Source: Onthophagus taurus (lineage: Eukaryota; Arthropoda; Insecta; Coleoptera; Scarabaeidae). Taken from it: a stretch of DNA of 64,000 nucleotides. The stretch covers positions 19,289,501 to 19,353,500 of the forward strand of contig NC_091971.1 in NCBI RefSeq assembly GCF_036711975.1, in the 5' to 3' direction. This document shows, piece by piece, positions 45,501 through 64,000 of this stretch. The notes below the pieces were generated by a model. It did not search any database, was not told where the DNA came from, and worked only from the letters and a program-made list of their open reading frames with translations. A program made the position numbers and the translations under genes. Each line of letters opens with the position of its first letter. Positions within the stretch are counted from its first letter, which is position 1.

Positions 45501-48500
45501 GGAGATCATGCCGTCCTCTTGGCTGATACTGAGGGTGGCATACAGTGGTTAACACAGGCATTTAACATTGCATCCGAGGAAGTGAATACTGAGGAACTTA
45601 ATACTGAGCAAAGATTGCGAAATCAGATACAAACTGTTGCCGAGGCAATCCGATAACACTCTGATTCAGGTCGCGCTAGTGGGACATCGTGGATTCAGTG
45701 AGCCCAACTTGGAACACTTGCTTTAATGTCATTATAAAATCTTATAAGTATTCTTGATTTGAAAGTAAATTTCATGGATATCTAGGAAACTAAAAAAACT
45801 TTTGCTACAATTTTCTTTACCCATCACTCATTATGTGTCATGAGGAATAAATCCCCAAGTTTATGCGTATAGGTTGAGAATCGCCCTGTACACTGTATAC
45901 TTGCGAACTAAACGTCGACGACTGACGACCATGGAGGAAACCGTACCTTATAAAAAATTCGTCAGCGAATCAGTCGTCGCTACTCAGTCGCAGTCGTCGG
46001 CGACCATGGAAGAAAACGTACCTTAAAGAACTCTTCGAGAAAAACTCTTCGAAGCATATTTGAACCAGGATTTTTTGAACTGTACACAGAAAAAGCGTTT
46101 ATGGCAGCTATGTTCAATACACGATAAAAAATTATCATAGACCACCTTCTTGTGTTTCTGGCACAGTTATAGTTGGAACATAATTGTGTCAACACCACCC
46201 TTCGTTTTATTGTACAACATAATTATTTCAGGTTTTTTTTTTATAATTTCCTCTACGCTATCATCGTCATGCATAGTGGATACGAGCAGAGCATATTTTC
46301 CTTTTTTTTTGGAATGTACGACACTAATGTACAATTTTCTGCAAATCCAAACATACTTATACCTGCTGGTCTTACACCAATTATAAACTTACGTGGTAGT
46401 TCTCACTTGTTCTTTTTTATGGTGCTCAACAACTGCTTTTCCGCTCAACTAAAGCAAATGTTTTGATGCCGTATCTCTCAGGTTTACTAGGAATATACTG
46501 CCGAAAATTACATTTTTCATGAAAACTCGGGACCATTTCGTCGACAGTAGTGTAGGTACTCTGATGGCGAATCATTTTTTTGCAGTTAGAAATAAACAAT
46601 TCGGACAAATCTCGTATGGCTGCTAATTTAATCAATTATTATCCTTCCAGATCGAGTATTTTTATTATCAAACCTCAAATGTTTTAAGAAAAATCGAAAT
46701 CTTTCTAACAACATCATAGCCTAAACATTTCTATAGATGTGCCGTTAGTTTTCCATAAATCTTCTACGTTTAATTGATAAAAGGAGTCCGACCAATGACC
46801 CCTTTTATTTCAATTCTTTCGGTAGTAGTTGCTGTTCTATATCCACTAGACTACTGATGTTGATTTATGGATAAGTTAGTACATTCAACAAGAAGATTTA
46901 TAATCTCATTGGTAAAAAAGCATGGCCAAATATCCAAAATATTTATGCTTGTTCCATTTTTTTAGGCTGTCTTTTGGGATAAAGAAAGGTTCCATCAATT
47001 TTACTTTTTTGTTAACAGTCGGACAAATATAAGAAGTGTTGTTGTGCAATTCTGATTGAAGTTCTTGCTCCGACTCGGAATCTTCTTCGCGCTCCTCAAC
47101 ATTATTTGCCTTCCTAGCATCATCTTGATCATTTTGAACACTATTTTCATTTTCCTCCTCTTCTAATTGTTCCGAAATTCTCCTCAATCGTTCCTAATCT
47201 TTTTCATAACTCTAACAAACTATAATTTACTATTATTTCGTAAACGTTTTATCAAAATTATCAAAAAGGGGTAAATATTAAATTACGACTGACTTATTTA
47301 CTTCTTTGGCTTCCTTTTTATAGCCGCTCCTCGTCGAAACTAGTTTTTAGCGGGTTTTTATACTTTTAAGGCTATTCTTTTTTGTTTAAGTGTTACACAT
47401 CGTAAATCAAGAAAATTAATTGGTAATTAAGTAAAATTAAGATACCTAGACGTGCGTTTAATACCAATACCGGATTCGTCATTATTCTGGTATAGTAGGT
47501 ATAGTAGTTAAGAGTAAAGAATAGACGTGTTTGAACTACTCTCTCAAACACTTTCCAAAACCTTGGTAAAATAAACATGCTGCGGTAATTGGATATAACA
47601 CCACGATCCTCAGATTTAAAAATGGGAAGAATACAAGCTCGCTTCTCTCTACAATGAAGAAAAGACACCAATTATCAATGAGGCATTAAATAAAATAGTT
47701 AAACGAAGCGGCAGAGAATGAACATTCTTTGATTAAAATTGATGGAATATCATCAGTACCAATACTGTCAGTAACCGTGATACGCATCAAAGCCTCCTCA
47801 ACCTTAATCTTGTCAAATTGCATCTTATCCAAAGGAAGGGTATCTGCTTCCACACAATCTACTTTCTGCTAGAAAATGGAAGAAATCAGTGTACAATGAG
47901 CAAACCCCAACAACAGTTCTACTTCATGACGTAGAAGTAATGACAGTCACACGCTTCTTAGACTTAATAAAAGCCCAAAACACCTTTAGGTCAGATTGGA
48001 TATTGCTGTCAGCAGTAGATACTTTTATGGATCACAAATTATTTTAAACGAAATAAAAACTTGACTTAGAGCATAATAAACATTTTTTTCAAAAAAGATC
48101 AACGTTGCTACAGATCAGTTGATTATTTTCTGAGATATTCATCAAAACGTGCAAAAAATATTCCCAGAATGGAAAATTTAAAAGTACGCCACTGCTTGCA
48201 AATATCAAGCAGTAAACAACTGTTGCTTTCAAAGCATTATTTTTTTCATTTCTGTGAATCTTGACTCAGCAAATATCGTACCGACTGTAGTTTTAGTTGT
48301 TAGATTTTCGCCTGAGTTTCATTTTCATTCTTTGACACCTTCCCTGACGATGTTTTATTAAAACGAAACGATCGTAACATTTATTTGACTTTGTTTCATT
48401 TAAATAGTAATATTTTATGATGAACATCTAAAAAATCGTTGCAAACTTTTTAACCTAATTCTAAGAATCTCGATTTTTTAGATTACTGATATGCTTCTAT

Positions 48501-49652
48501 TAAGTGCCGGAGATGACGCAGATCAAATAATAGTCGCTCTTTTAATAAATTTAGCTACAAACCCAAGTAACGCCCAACAAATGGCTGATAGTAGCCGTTT
48601 ACACTCCTTAATGACCCGTGCTTTCGCTTACCAAGATTCACTTTTAATGAAGATGATCCATAATATTTCGGAACACGACCAAATCCGGTCGAGTTTTATC
48701 GAATTCGTCGGGGATCTCGCAAAAGCAGCGGTCGAATCGAAAAAAGACGAATTCATTTTAGAATCGTTGGGGGTACTCTCGAATTTACACCTTCCCGATT
48801 TGGATTGGGCGGAAATTTTTAAACATTTTGATATGGTCGATTGGGTTAAAAATATTTTAACGTCCAATGCGATGGAACCGGATATGATTTTACAGGTTAT
48901 TATTTTATTAGGAACGGCGGTACACGACGAGGGATGTTCCTTGTTGCTTTGCAAAGCTGAATTGCCTTTGATTCTTATCGATTTATTGAAAACTCATCAA
49001 GAAGATGACGAAATTGTTTTACAAATCGTTTATATATTTATGATTATGTTATCACATGGAGATACGGTTGATTATATTATAAATAAAACAGGTGAAATTA
49101 AAATTTTAAATATTATGTTAACATTAATAAATAATTTTTATTAATTTATAGAAGCTCCAGCGTATTTAATAGATTTACTTCAAGACAATAATAAAGCGAT
49201 ACGTCGCGTGTGTAACACGTGTTTGAATGCGATTGCGGAATGTAACGCAACATGGGCTGATCGTATACGGATTGAAAAATTCCGTAATCACAATGCCCAA
49301 TGGTTACAAATGGTAGATTCGCATCAATTAGAACCAGAAGTTGATGAAGACGATAATGAACTCCCTCCTTATTTAAATACAGAGTATCTTAGTACAGCTG
49401 TTGTACCACCTTTAGAAGGTAACTTTTATTTTTTGAGTATTTTTGGTTTATTTATTGAAATTTTTAGATTTAGCAAACGTCCATGGCATACAAGATCCCG
49501 AAATTTTAATGGTTAAAGAGATGGATTATGATTATTTTGAAAAATCCGATGAAGAGTAATGTTTTTATCCTCAATGTTGGTTATTGTTCATTTTTTATGG
49601 TAAATTTTTTTGTTTTAGAGGACTCGAAAATTACGGGATTGAATCCACGTAA
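39514..49652 (+). CDS. Kap3: Kinesin-associated protein 3 (kinesin-II accessory subunit)
   Basis: Nine coding exons: 39514-39545, 39602-39719, 39773-40258, 40337-41036, 41092-41192, 48482-49091, 49152-49418, 49468-49555, 49619-49652. Phases agree throughout, giving 811 residues. The N-terminus (DVHPTLNALILNYDLEVQIL, then GEKMAMKKIIELPLLNS) and the block LREDWKKSIVLSTNLIFIFF match KAP3. The middle is a series of armadillo-type helical repeats (LLLNIAEDENVEEKM, LLFNLSFDGDLRSKM, LLYHLSYDEDVKVQF, LGVLSNLHLPDLDW). The C-terminus is DYDYFEKSDEEGLENYGIES-like. KAP3 binds the two kinesin-II motor subunits and links cargo, including IFT trains in cilia. A 7.3-kb intron after exon 5 holds nested transposons; the rest are short. 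Poly(A) signals follow the stop. Confidence 0.95.
41370..41470. repeat. Small inverted element with central hairpin
   Basis: The outer arms GTTTCATAAGAC and GTCTTATGAAAC are exact inverses. The centre holds AACGAGTGGCGAAGCCACGA, a near-perfect stem around GAA. About 100 bp long, non-coding. Confidence 0.7.
41997..42355. repeat. Family A palindromic repeats in KAP3 intron
   Basis: Two units with the core ACATTCGGGTTTAGCCG (near 42109) and AGATTTAGCCGTCTTTAAAG (near 42265), with the CTAG-rich arms. The linker between them (GCACTACATATCGCTATCTT, then TTTTTATTGAACTAAAAC) resembles 20-65 at the window start, so the repeat period includes linker sequence. Confidence 0.75.
42730..42870 (+). pseudogene. 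MADF/Myb-like accessory protein of the Harbinger element, truncated
   Basis: The frame reads MEDFSSTDDEQLILLISNYP, EIYDPKNERYKFQM, then ESVWKRIAED and a TGA where the MADF family usually has a Trp. PIF/Harbinger elements encode a transposase and a separate Myb/MADF-like DNA-binding protein, here on opposite strands. Sequence after the stop continues NKSG in frame, so the stop is probably a mutation of TGG. Confidence 0.6.
42953..43709 (-). pseudogene. Harbinger transposase, internally deleted
   Basis: The pieces are 43709-43500, 43524-43210 and 43153-42953 on the - strand. The VFNYRMSRTRRVTENAFGIL block is the conserved part just before the last catalytic Glu. The jump from KPYNRMKDPID straight to KYVIKSYPKKQ shows that the two Asp-bearing segments are deleted, so it cannot be active. 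Confidence 0.75.
43695..45888. mobile_element. mariner-like element with ~115-bp TIRs, inserted in the Harbinger
   Basis: The ends CAGAGTGATTCTCAACCTAT (43695) and the inverse of CAGGGCGATTCTCAACCTAT (ending 45888) are flanked by TA on both sides. The arms agree over about 115 bp (TACGCATAAACTT, GATTTATTCCTCATGAC shared). The inside holds two transposase 3' ends on + (RPTSILLIF / SPDLNPLDFYFWVQFG near 45040 and LRNQIQTVAEAIR near 45620). Between them is a small LINE RT scrap (KTFDKV near 45390; VLLADTEGGIQW near 45520). A foldback MITE sits at 43806-44999. Confidence 0.7.
43806..44999. mobile_element. Foldback MITE with ~300-bp inverted arms, innermost nest layer
   Basis: TATACAGGGTGGTTCAG (43806) pairs with CTGAACCACCCTGTATA (ending 44999). 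The arms match for roughly 300 bp, including TATAAACATAGGGTCGCAA, ACATACGTACAAAG-like and GGGCGCT blocks. The interior is non-coding and AT-rich. It is TA-flanked, like its host element. Confidence 0.8.
46027..47250 (-). mobile_element. piggyBac-like transposase remnant next to the Harbinger end
   Basis: The - strand reads an acidic N-terminus (47187-46906: EEEENENSVQNDQDD, then FIPKDSLKKWNKHKYFGYLA), TTVDEMVPSFHEKCNFRQYI and PSKPERYGIKTFALVERK (46570-46430). Then comes NYNCARNTRRWSMIIFYRVL, NIAAINAFSVY (46170-46080). All are piggyBac hallmarks. The frame runs into the Harbinger terminus at 46023, so the Harbinger landed in this copy. Stops and gaps make it inactive. Confidence 0.78.
47393..48010 (-). 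mobile_element. LINE reverse transcriptase fragment
   Basis: On the - strand 47671-47550 reads ILPIFKSEDRGVISNYRSMF then ILPRFWKVFERVVQTRLFF, the standard PIFKxGDxxxxxNYRPIS region. Upstream 47830-47700 reads VEEALMRITVTDSIGTDDIP. Frames are broken. Fragment only. Confidence 0.65.
48011..48481 (+). other. End of the KAP3 large intron
   Basis: Non-coding. TGACGATGTTTTATTAAAAC and AACGATCGTAACATT near 48350 resemble Penelope-like 3' ends, but there is no coding support. Acceptor gattttttag ends at 48481. Confidence 0.35.
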
Positions 49653-49739
49653 TCCCTTTAAGGTTTAGTAACGCACAAATATGCTATTTTAGAAAACGAA
49701 AGTAATTTTAACTTTTACCTTTATTATTATTGTAAAAAA

Positions 49740-49914
49740 AATAAATATACCTATTATTATTCTTATTATTTAAAATTGTATTACAGTATTTCAGGTAAAT
49801 TGTAATTTCTAGTCTACACGTGCTGTTATTAACATTTATTAATAAGCATTATATTTATTCAGTTATTAACTTATACTCCATCCTCAAACTTATGAGAGAA
49901 TATATTTAAATAAA
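49740..49914 (+). terminator. KAP3 polyadenylation signals
   Basis: AATAAA at 49740-49745 and again at 49909-49914, within 265 bases of the KAP3 stop (49652). Either may serve. Confidence 0.5.
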
Positions 49915-50019
49915 GTATTTAATGAAGAAATTGTAATCTTTATTAACCCCAAGGACTAAAATATAAAAGGACTGCTACATTCTTTATTCTTTTAGTAGAA
50001 CATGACTTCTGCTGAGCAC

Positions 50020-52280
50020 ATTTTTGGATTCTCCAGATAAAAAAGATTTCGCAAAAACGTTAAAATAAGGGATATTTTCATTCTGAAGCCTATATCTTTT
50101 ATAAAACTGAATATTTTCGAATTTCGAGTACATTTTTGAATTCTTTAGATTATTTGACGTAAAAAAACATTTTTAATTAAAAGTTGTATCACAAACCGTT
50201 TTTATGATATCAACGATTTTGTAGTAAAAATACAAAAATTTAAGACATCGTATTTGTACACTCCATAACATCTAAACCACGGACTCAATATTAATTTTGA
50301 GTACATTTTTGTATTCTTTGAAGTGTTTTAATTAAAAAAGGTACCCTTTGTTAAAAGCTGTATCATTAGCCGTTCTTGAGATAATAAAGATTTTATGTTA
50401 ACAAATAGTAAAAGTCGTTCTAATGGGAATATTTTCATTCCGAAGCCTATATCTTTTATAAAACTGTATATTTTCGAATTTCGAGTACATTTTTGAATTC
50501 CTCGTTGAATTTTGCGTAAAAAAGCACTGTTCATCAAAAGTTGTAGCACAAACCGTTTTTGTGATATCAACGATTTTGTAGTAAAAATACAAAAATTGGA
50601 GATATCGTAACTCTACACTCCATAACATCTAAACCACGGACTCAATATTAATTTTGAGTACATTTTTGTATTCTTTGAAGTGTTTTAATTAAAAAAGGTA
50701 CCCTTTGTTAAAAGCTGTATCATTAGCCGTTCTTGAGATTATAAAGATTTTATGTTAACAAATAGTAAAAGTCGTTCTAATGGGAATATTTTCATTCCGA
50801 AGCCTATATCTTTTATAAAACTGTATATTTTCGAATTTCGAGTACATTTTTGAATTCCTCGTTGAATTTTGCGTAAAAAAGCACTGTTCATCAAAAGTTG
50901 TAGCACAAACCGTTTTTGTGATATCAACGATTTTGTAGTAAAAATACAAAAATTGAAGATATCATAATTCTACACTTCATAACATCTAAACCACGGGTTC
51001 AATTTTAATATTGAGTACATTTTTGAATTTTTTGAATTGTTTTAAATAAAAAAGAGTTCTCTTTGTAAAAAGCTGTATTATTAACCGTTCTTGAGATAAC
51101 AAAAATTTTGTGTTAATTAATAGTAAAAATCGTTCAAACGGGAATATTTTCATTCTGGAGCTTATATCTTGTATAAAACCTTATATTTTCGAATTTCGAG
51201 TACATTTTTAAATTCCTCGGTGAATTTTACGTAAAAAAGCACTGTTCATCAAAAGTTGTAGCACGAACTGCTTTTGTGATATCAACGATTTTGTAGTAAA
51301 AATACAAAAATTGAAGATATCGTAATTTGACACTGCATAACATCTAAACCATTGAATCAATTATAATTTTGAGTACATTTTTGAATTCTTTGAAGTGTTT
51401 TAAATAAAAAAGGTACTCTTTGTTAAAAGATGTATCATTAACCGTTCTTGAGATAAAAAAGATTTTGTCTTAACAAATACTAAAAACCGTTAAAATGGGA
51501 AAATACAGACTATCTTTTATAAAACTGTATATTTTCAAATTTCGAGTACATTTTTGAATTCCTCGGATAATTTTACGTAAAAAAGCACCGTGAATTAAAA
51601 GTTGTATCACAAGCCGTTTCTATGATATCAACGATTTTGTAGTAAAAATATAAAAATTGAAGATATCGTAATTCTAGACTCCATAACATCTAAAGCACGG
51701 ACTCAATTTTAATTTTGAGTACATTTTTGAATTCTTTGAACTGTTTTACATAAAAAAGGTACTCTATCTTAAAAACTGTATCTTTAACCCTTCTTGAGAT
51801 AAAAAAGATTTTGTCTTAACAAATAGTAAAAATCGTTCAAATGGGAATATTTTCATTCTGGAGCCTATATCTTTTATAAAACTGTATATTTTCGAATTTC
51901 TAGTACATTTTTGAATTCGTAGGAAAATTTTACGTAAAAACGCACTGTTCATCAAAAGTTGTAGCACAAACCGTTTTTGTGATATCAACGATTTTGTAGT
52001 AAAAATACAAAAATTGAATATATCGTAATTTGACACTGCATAATATCTAAACCATTGAATCAATTATAATTATGAGTGCATTTTTGAATTCTTTGAAGTG
52101 TTTTAAATAAAAAAGGTACTCTTTATTAAAAGTTGTATCATTAACCGTTCTTGAGATAAAAAAGATTTTGTGAAAGTCGTTAAAATAGGGTCGTTTTAAC
52201 TCTGGAGGCTGTATCTTTTATACAACTGAATGTAATAGAATTCCAAGTATATATTTAAATTCCTCGGAGTATTTTGAGTA
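50020..52280. repeat. Six-copy ~358-bp satellite, each unit made of two ~180-bp halves
   Basis: The landmark GATTTTGTAGTAAAAATA recurs at 50215, 50572, 50929, 51287, 51633 and 51990 (spacings 357, 357, 358, 346, 357). Each unit contains two related halves that both begin GAGTACATTTTTG. One continues GAATTCCTCG...AAAAGTTGTA..ACCGTTTT, the other ATTCTTTGAAGTGTTTTA...AAAAGCTGTATCATTA. Copies 2 and 3 are almost identical, outer copies diverge. It lies between KAP3 and Su(dx). Small - strand frames in it are by-products. Confidence 0.88.
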
Positions 52281-53057
52281 AAAAAGATACTACCCCTTCT
52301 ACCTTTTACCGTCCAAATATCAAACTTAAAATTTAACATTGTTTGAATTTACCGCTTTTCATTTCTCAAAACATCTTACGATAAAACAAAATAACCCTAG
52401 ATTTTATATTTGTTCTTTTACACTTAATGTTTCTATTTAAATATAATCTTATCACCCACAAGTTAGTTATAAATCACTTAAGTTATAACATATTAAAACT
52501 TATGTTGAAATGTATTATTTGCTTAATGACAAACAAAATCTTTATGTGGGGTAAAATATATTTTTAGATTGGTTATACTGAGTGTCACCAGCGATGCCTT
52601 TGAAGGCTGCTGTCAAGGTGTAAATAAAAGTCCAATTTTAACATCGGACCTATAACAGCAGCAAAAATATGATTTTTCGAATCAGTCTCGATACTAAAAC
52701 ACCAAGTTTCACGTGCAGACATAAATACGCTGATGAACATCGCGCAAACGAGACGCCGGCGTTGTCATTATAATTCTACGGAATCGTCTGACGTCAGTGG
52801 TAATTTGTTAAGCAGCAGTATTTTGTGATAAAACGTGATAAAAATTAATCGTCGCTAAATTCCCGTGGCCCGTTTTTTTTTGCATACGTACGATCATCAC
52901 CCGTTCTTTACTTTAATTATGTAACGCAACAACAGAAGAAATAGAGATACAACGAAAAAAATTAAAAATAAACTGTGCTGTGAGGGTGATTAATTTTTAG
53001 TTTCAGGTTACGTTTCGATTGTTCCTTTTGTGTGTTTAGGTTAAATGATTACTTATC
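52281..53057 (+). promoter_or_regulatory. Upstream and 5' UTR region of the Su(dx)-like gene
   Basis: Non-coding. The stretch 52730-52880 is less AT-rich than its surroundings and carries ACGCCGGCG-like and TGACGTCAG sequences (CRE-like TGACGTCA core), compatible with a promoter, but no TATA or clear initiator was identified. The start ATG follows at 53058. Confidence 0.35.
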
Positions 53058-62475
<9,418 letters not shown>

Positions 62476-62799
62476 GTAATTTTTTTTCTTAAAACTATTA
62501 TGTAATGTTACAATTGCAAATATTTTGATAAAAGAAATTTGATTATTTCTAGACTTAGTACGAATTTAATATTTTAAACAGATTCTTTCTGATTTCAATT
62601 TTTCTAATCAAGGATACACTATCTTATCTGTTTAAAACTTGAATTCAAACAAATCTAAAGTTAAATTAAAACTTGACCTTTTAATTCGATACTATGACAA
62701 CTGATGACAATGCTTTGTGTTTTTTGAACAATCCTTTTTTAATCAAATTAACGTTAAGGTTTGTGGTTCTTTAACCTTTCAATACACGCGCGCAGACTA
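62476..62799 (+). other. Su(dx) intron after the WW3 half-exon
   Basis: Begins at donor gtaatt (62476). No feature recognised. The rest of WW3 is not found before 64000. Confidence 0.5.
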
Positions 62800-62947
62800 T
62801 CAGTGCTCTGAAGACTCACTAAACCCGAATGTTTCTAATACCAGCACAAGAACTAACTAGTTCTGTTTTAATTGTTATTCAGAGCTATATCGGTGTATAT
62901 TTTATTGAACTAAAAGTAGAACCAGAAACATTTGGGGTTGGCCGTCT
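62800..62947. repeat. Half copy of the family A palindromic repeat
   Basis: CACTAAACCCGAATGTTTCT (62816) and GTAGAACCAGAAACATTTGG then GGTTGGCCGTC (to about 62946) match the family. The copy breaks off in the middle of the palindrome core at a TTAA where the piggyBac remnant starts. Confidence 0.65.
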
Positions 62948-64000
62948 TAACCCATTAACGCCTAAAGAAAAATTGATGAATAATCTGTTTATTAGTGAAC
63001 AAAAAAATAAACTATATTAAAAAATATACATTCTTATAAAAAAAAACCCGACCTCATATGAGGACGTGAGGTAGGATTCAAAACAGCCTTTCTCAATGCA
63101 CATAGTTTCTTTGCAGTTTTTACATGACCAGCTTTCATGTGACACTTCAACTATCTATCAAGTTTTTCTGCAAAATGTGGCTCTCTAATGTCAACGCTGG
63201 ATTCGGCTTTTATTTTGCGTTGAATCTTTGATACCGATCCATCCCTCAAGTAACTTCTTGCAAAACCCACCACCACTTCTTCCCCTTTACGCTGAACCTA
63301 TACAACGAAATTTATTACGAATTTGTATGTAGAAAATAATTTTGGCTGAGGAATGTTTTCTTTTGATTTCGTAGCTTTAGACTAACGATTCACGGAATGA
63401 AATGGTACAACTGTGTCATAATTGGTCAACATGAACAACACGTTGTTGTCTTTCAATTTGACACACAAAACTTGATTTTGTTGGTCAAAGCTGTAATCTG
63501 ATGATCCTTTGTCTAATTTTTTCATAGTTTTTAAGTCCATCATTGGACAATTCTGTATTCTATTTTGTTGTACTGTTCTGGTGGCTCTTATACCTTTTCC
63601 TTTCAAGTATACCATAAAGGGATACGATGTAAAATAATTATCGAAAAAAATTCGTGATTTCTTGGGTTAGGAATGTATTTTATGAGGTTTGGAACCAAGG
63701 AACCACTTCCGCTCCAAGTATTCCCTTAAAATCTTTGATTTCACTATGTTTTTGCCACAGTACACATCAAACCCATACCAGTTTTTGTATCCAAATCTTA
63801 CAGGTTTACCTCTTATACATAGTTTTGCAGGATTGTGACCAAAATATTTGACCATATTCATCTATTGATATCTGTTTATGGAAGCAACACCACTTGCAAA
63901 CATTTTCAATAATTTTGTACATGAATGGTCATATTTTATACATACGATCTTGGAAGCTTCTTATTTGGAGATAAGAAATTTAAAATTTTGTATTTGAAGA
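62947..64000 (-). mobile_element. piggyBac-like element, running off the window
   Basis: Starts at TTAACCCATTAACGCCTAAA (62947), which has the TTAACCC start typical of piggyBac-like ends. The - strand reads: FGHNPAKLCIRGKPVRFGYK (63861-63667), then MVYLKGKGIRATRTVQQNRI, QNCPMMDLKTMKKLD, NNVLFMLTNYDTVVPFHSVNR (63615-63382). A terminal basic/Cys-poor tail (KGEEVVVGFARSYLRDGS) follows near 63280. The second half and the other end lie right of the window. Some frames are intact; a frameshift separates the two pieces. Confidence 0.78.

Larger units (their letters stand above)
42476..46023 (-). mobile_element. PIF/Harbinger element, TAA-flanked, carrying nested insertions
   Basis: The ends are AGGTACGTTTTCCTCCATGG at 42476 and its near-exact inverse ending at 46023, both flanked by TAA (42473-42475, 46024-46026), the 3-bp target typical of Harbinger. 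The - strand carries transposase pieces: an N-terminal part (43709-43500), FKEFFRIARHQFHYILELIQ (43460), VLDHKKKAVFNYRMSRTRR and VTENAFGILCHVFP (43330-43220), and a C-terminal piece (43153-42953). The + strand carries a MADF-type accessory ORF (42730-42870). An internal deletion removes most of the DDE core. A mariner-like element (43695-45888) is inserted in it. The right end is duplicated: a second terminus sits at about 45930-45953. Confidence 0.85.

Noticed and set aside
45191..45526. A 111-codon + strand frame with several Cys residues as a possible new gene
   Set aside because: Its end runs into a LINE RT scrap (TKTFDKV, then VLLADTEGG in the next frame) inside the nested mariner-like element.
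48628..48954. A 108-codon - strand frame
   Set aside because: Lies antisense to a KAP3 exon with intact armadillo-repeat coding.
50328..52063. Repeated - strand frames of 62-99 codons with nearly identical protein
   Set aside because: They are by-products of the 358-bp satellite; identical frames follow from the repeats, not from selection on a protein.

Overview
The window is AT-rich nuclear DNA from an insect. Introns are GT-AG, with one GC-AG. The gene set includes a THAP-Tudor-MBD-PHD protein of the MBD-R2 type, and large introns are packed with Transib, piggyBac, pogo, PIF/Harbinger, MULE, Penelope-like and LINE remnants. A beetle is a reasonable guess, but the order cannot be proven from the sequence alone.

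Five host genes are supported. (1) An ACK/TNK2-family Cdc42-activated tyrosine kinase on + (1-22224, 5' end outside the window), with two alternative C-terminal ends: a last exon stopping at 10705 and a UBA-containing tail stopping at 22224. (2) An MBD-R2/PHF20-like NSL-complex protein on - (37604-27195), convergent with the kinase. (3) Ribosomal protein P1 (RpLP1) on + (38033-38516), head-to-head with MBD-R2 across 428 bp. (4) The kinesin-II accessory subunit KAP3 on + (39514-49652). (5) The 5' part of a Su(dx)/ITCH/WWP-type Nedd4-family E3 ligase on + (53058-62475, running off the right edge): a C2 domain, two WW domains and half of a third.

Most of the remaining sequence is transposon-derived. 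The ACK 6.7-kb intron holds a head-to-head Penelope-like pair (GIY-YIG), a hAT remnant, a Transib (RAG1-like) remnant and a pogo-like remnant. The next ACK intron holds a long-TIR element, a MULE with a perfect 9-bp target duplication, and LINE and mariner-like debris. Between ACK and MBD-R2 lies a TA-flanked pogo element that itself contains a foldback element with internal 174-bp tandem repeats. The large MBD-R2 intron holds a LINE tail, a MITE and a piggyBac remnant. The large KAP3 intron holds a layered insertion: a Harbinger containing a mariner-like element containing a foldback MITE, next to a piggyBac remnant. Downstream of KAP3 is a six-copy 358-bp satellite whose unit is two related halves. 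The Su(dx) intron holds a nearly complete jockey-type LINE split by a 440-bp MITE, plus LINE and piggyBac fragments.

A CTAG-rich palindromic repeat family recurs near positions 61-400, 38815-39000, 41997-42355 and 62800-62947. In the last copy a piggyBac element appears to have landed exactly on the TTAA of the palindrome core. No operon, CRISPR or prokaryote-type system is present, and I found no tRNA or rRNA gene. The most unusual content is the transposon architecture and the alternative ACK C-terminus, not a new enzymatic pathway.
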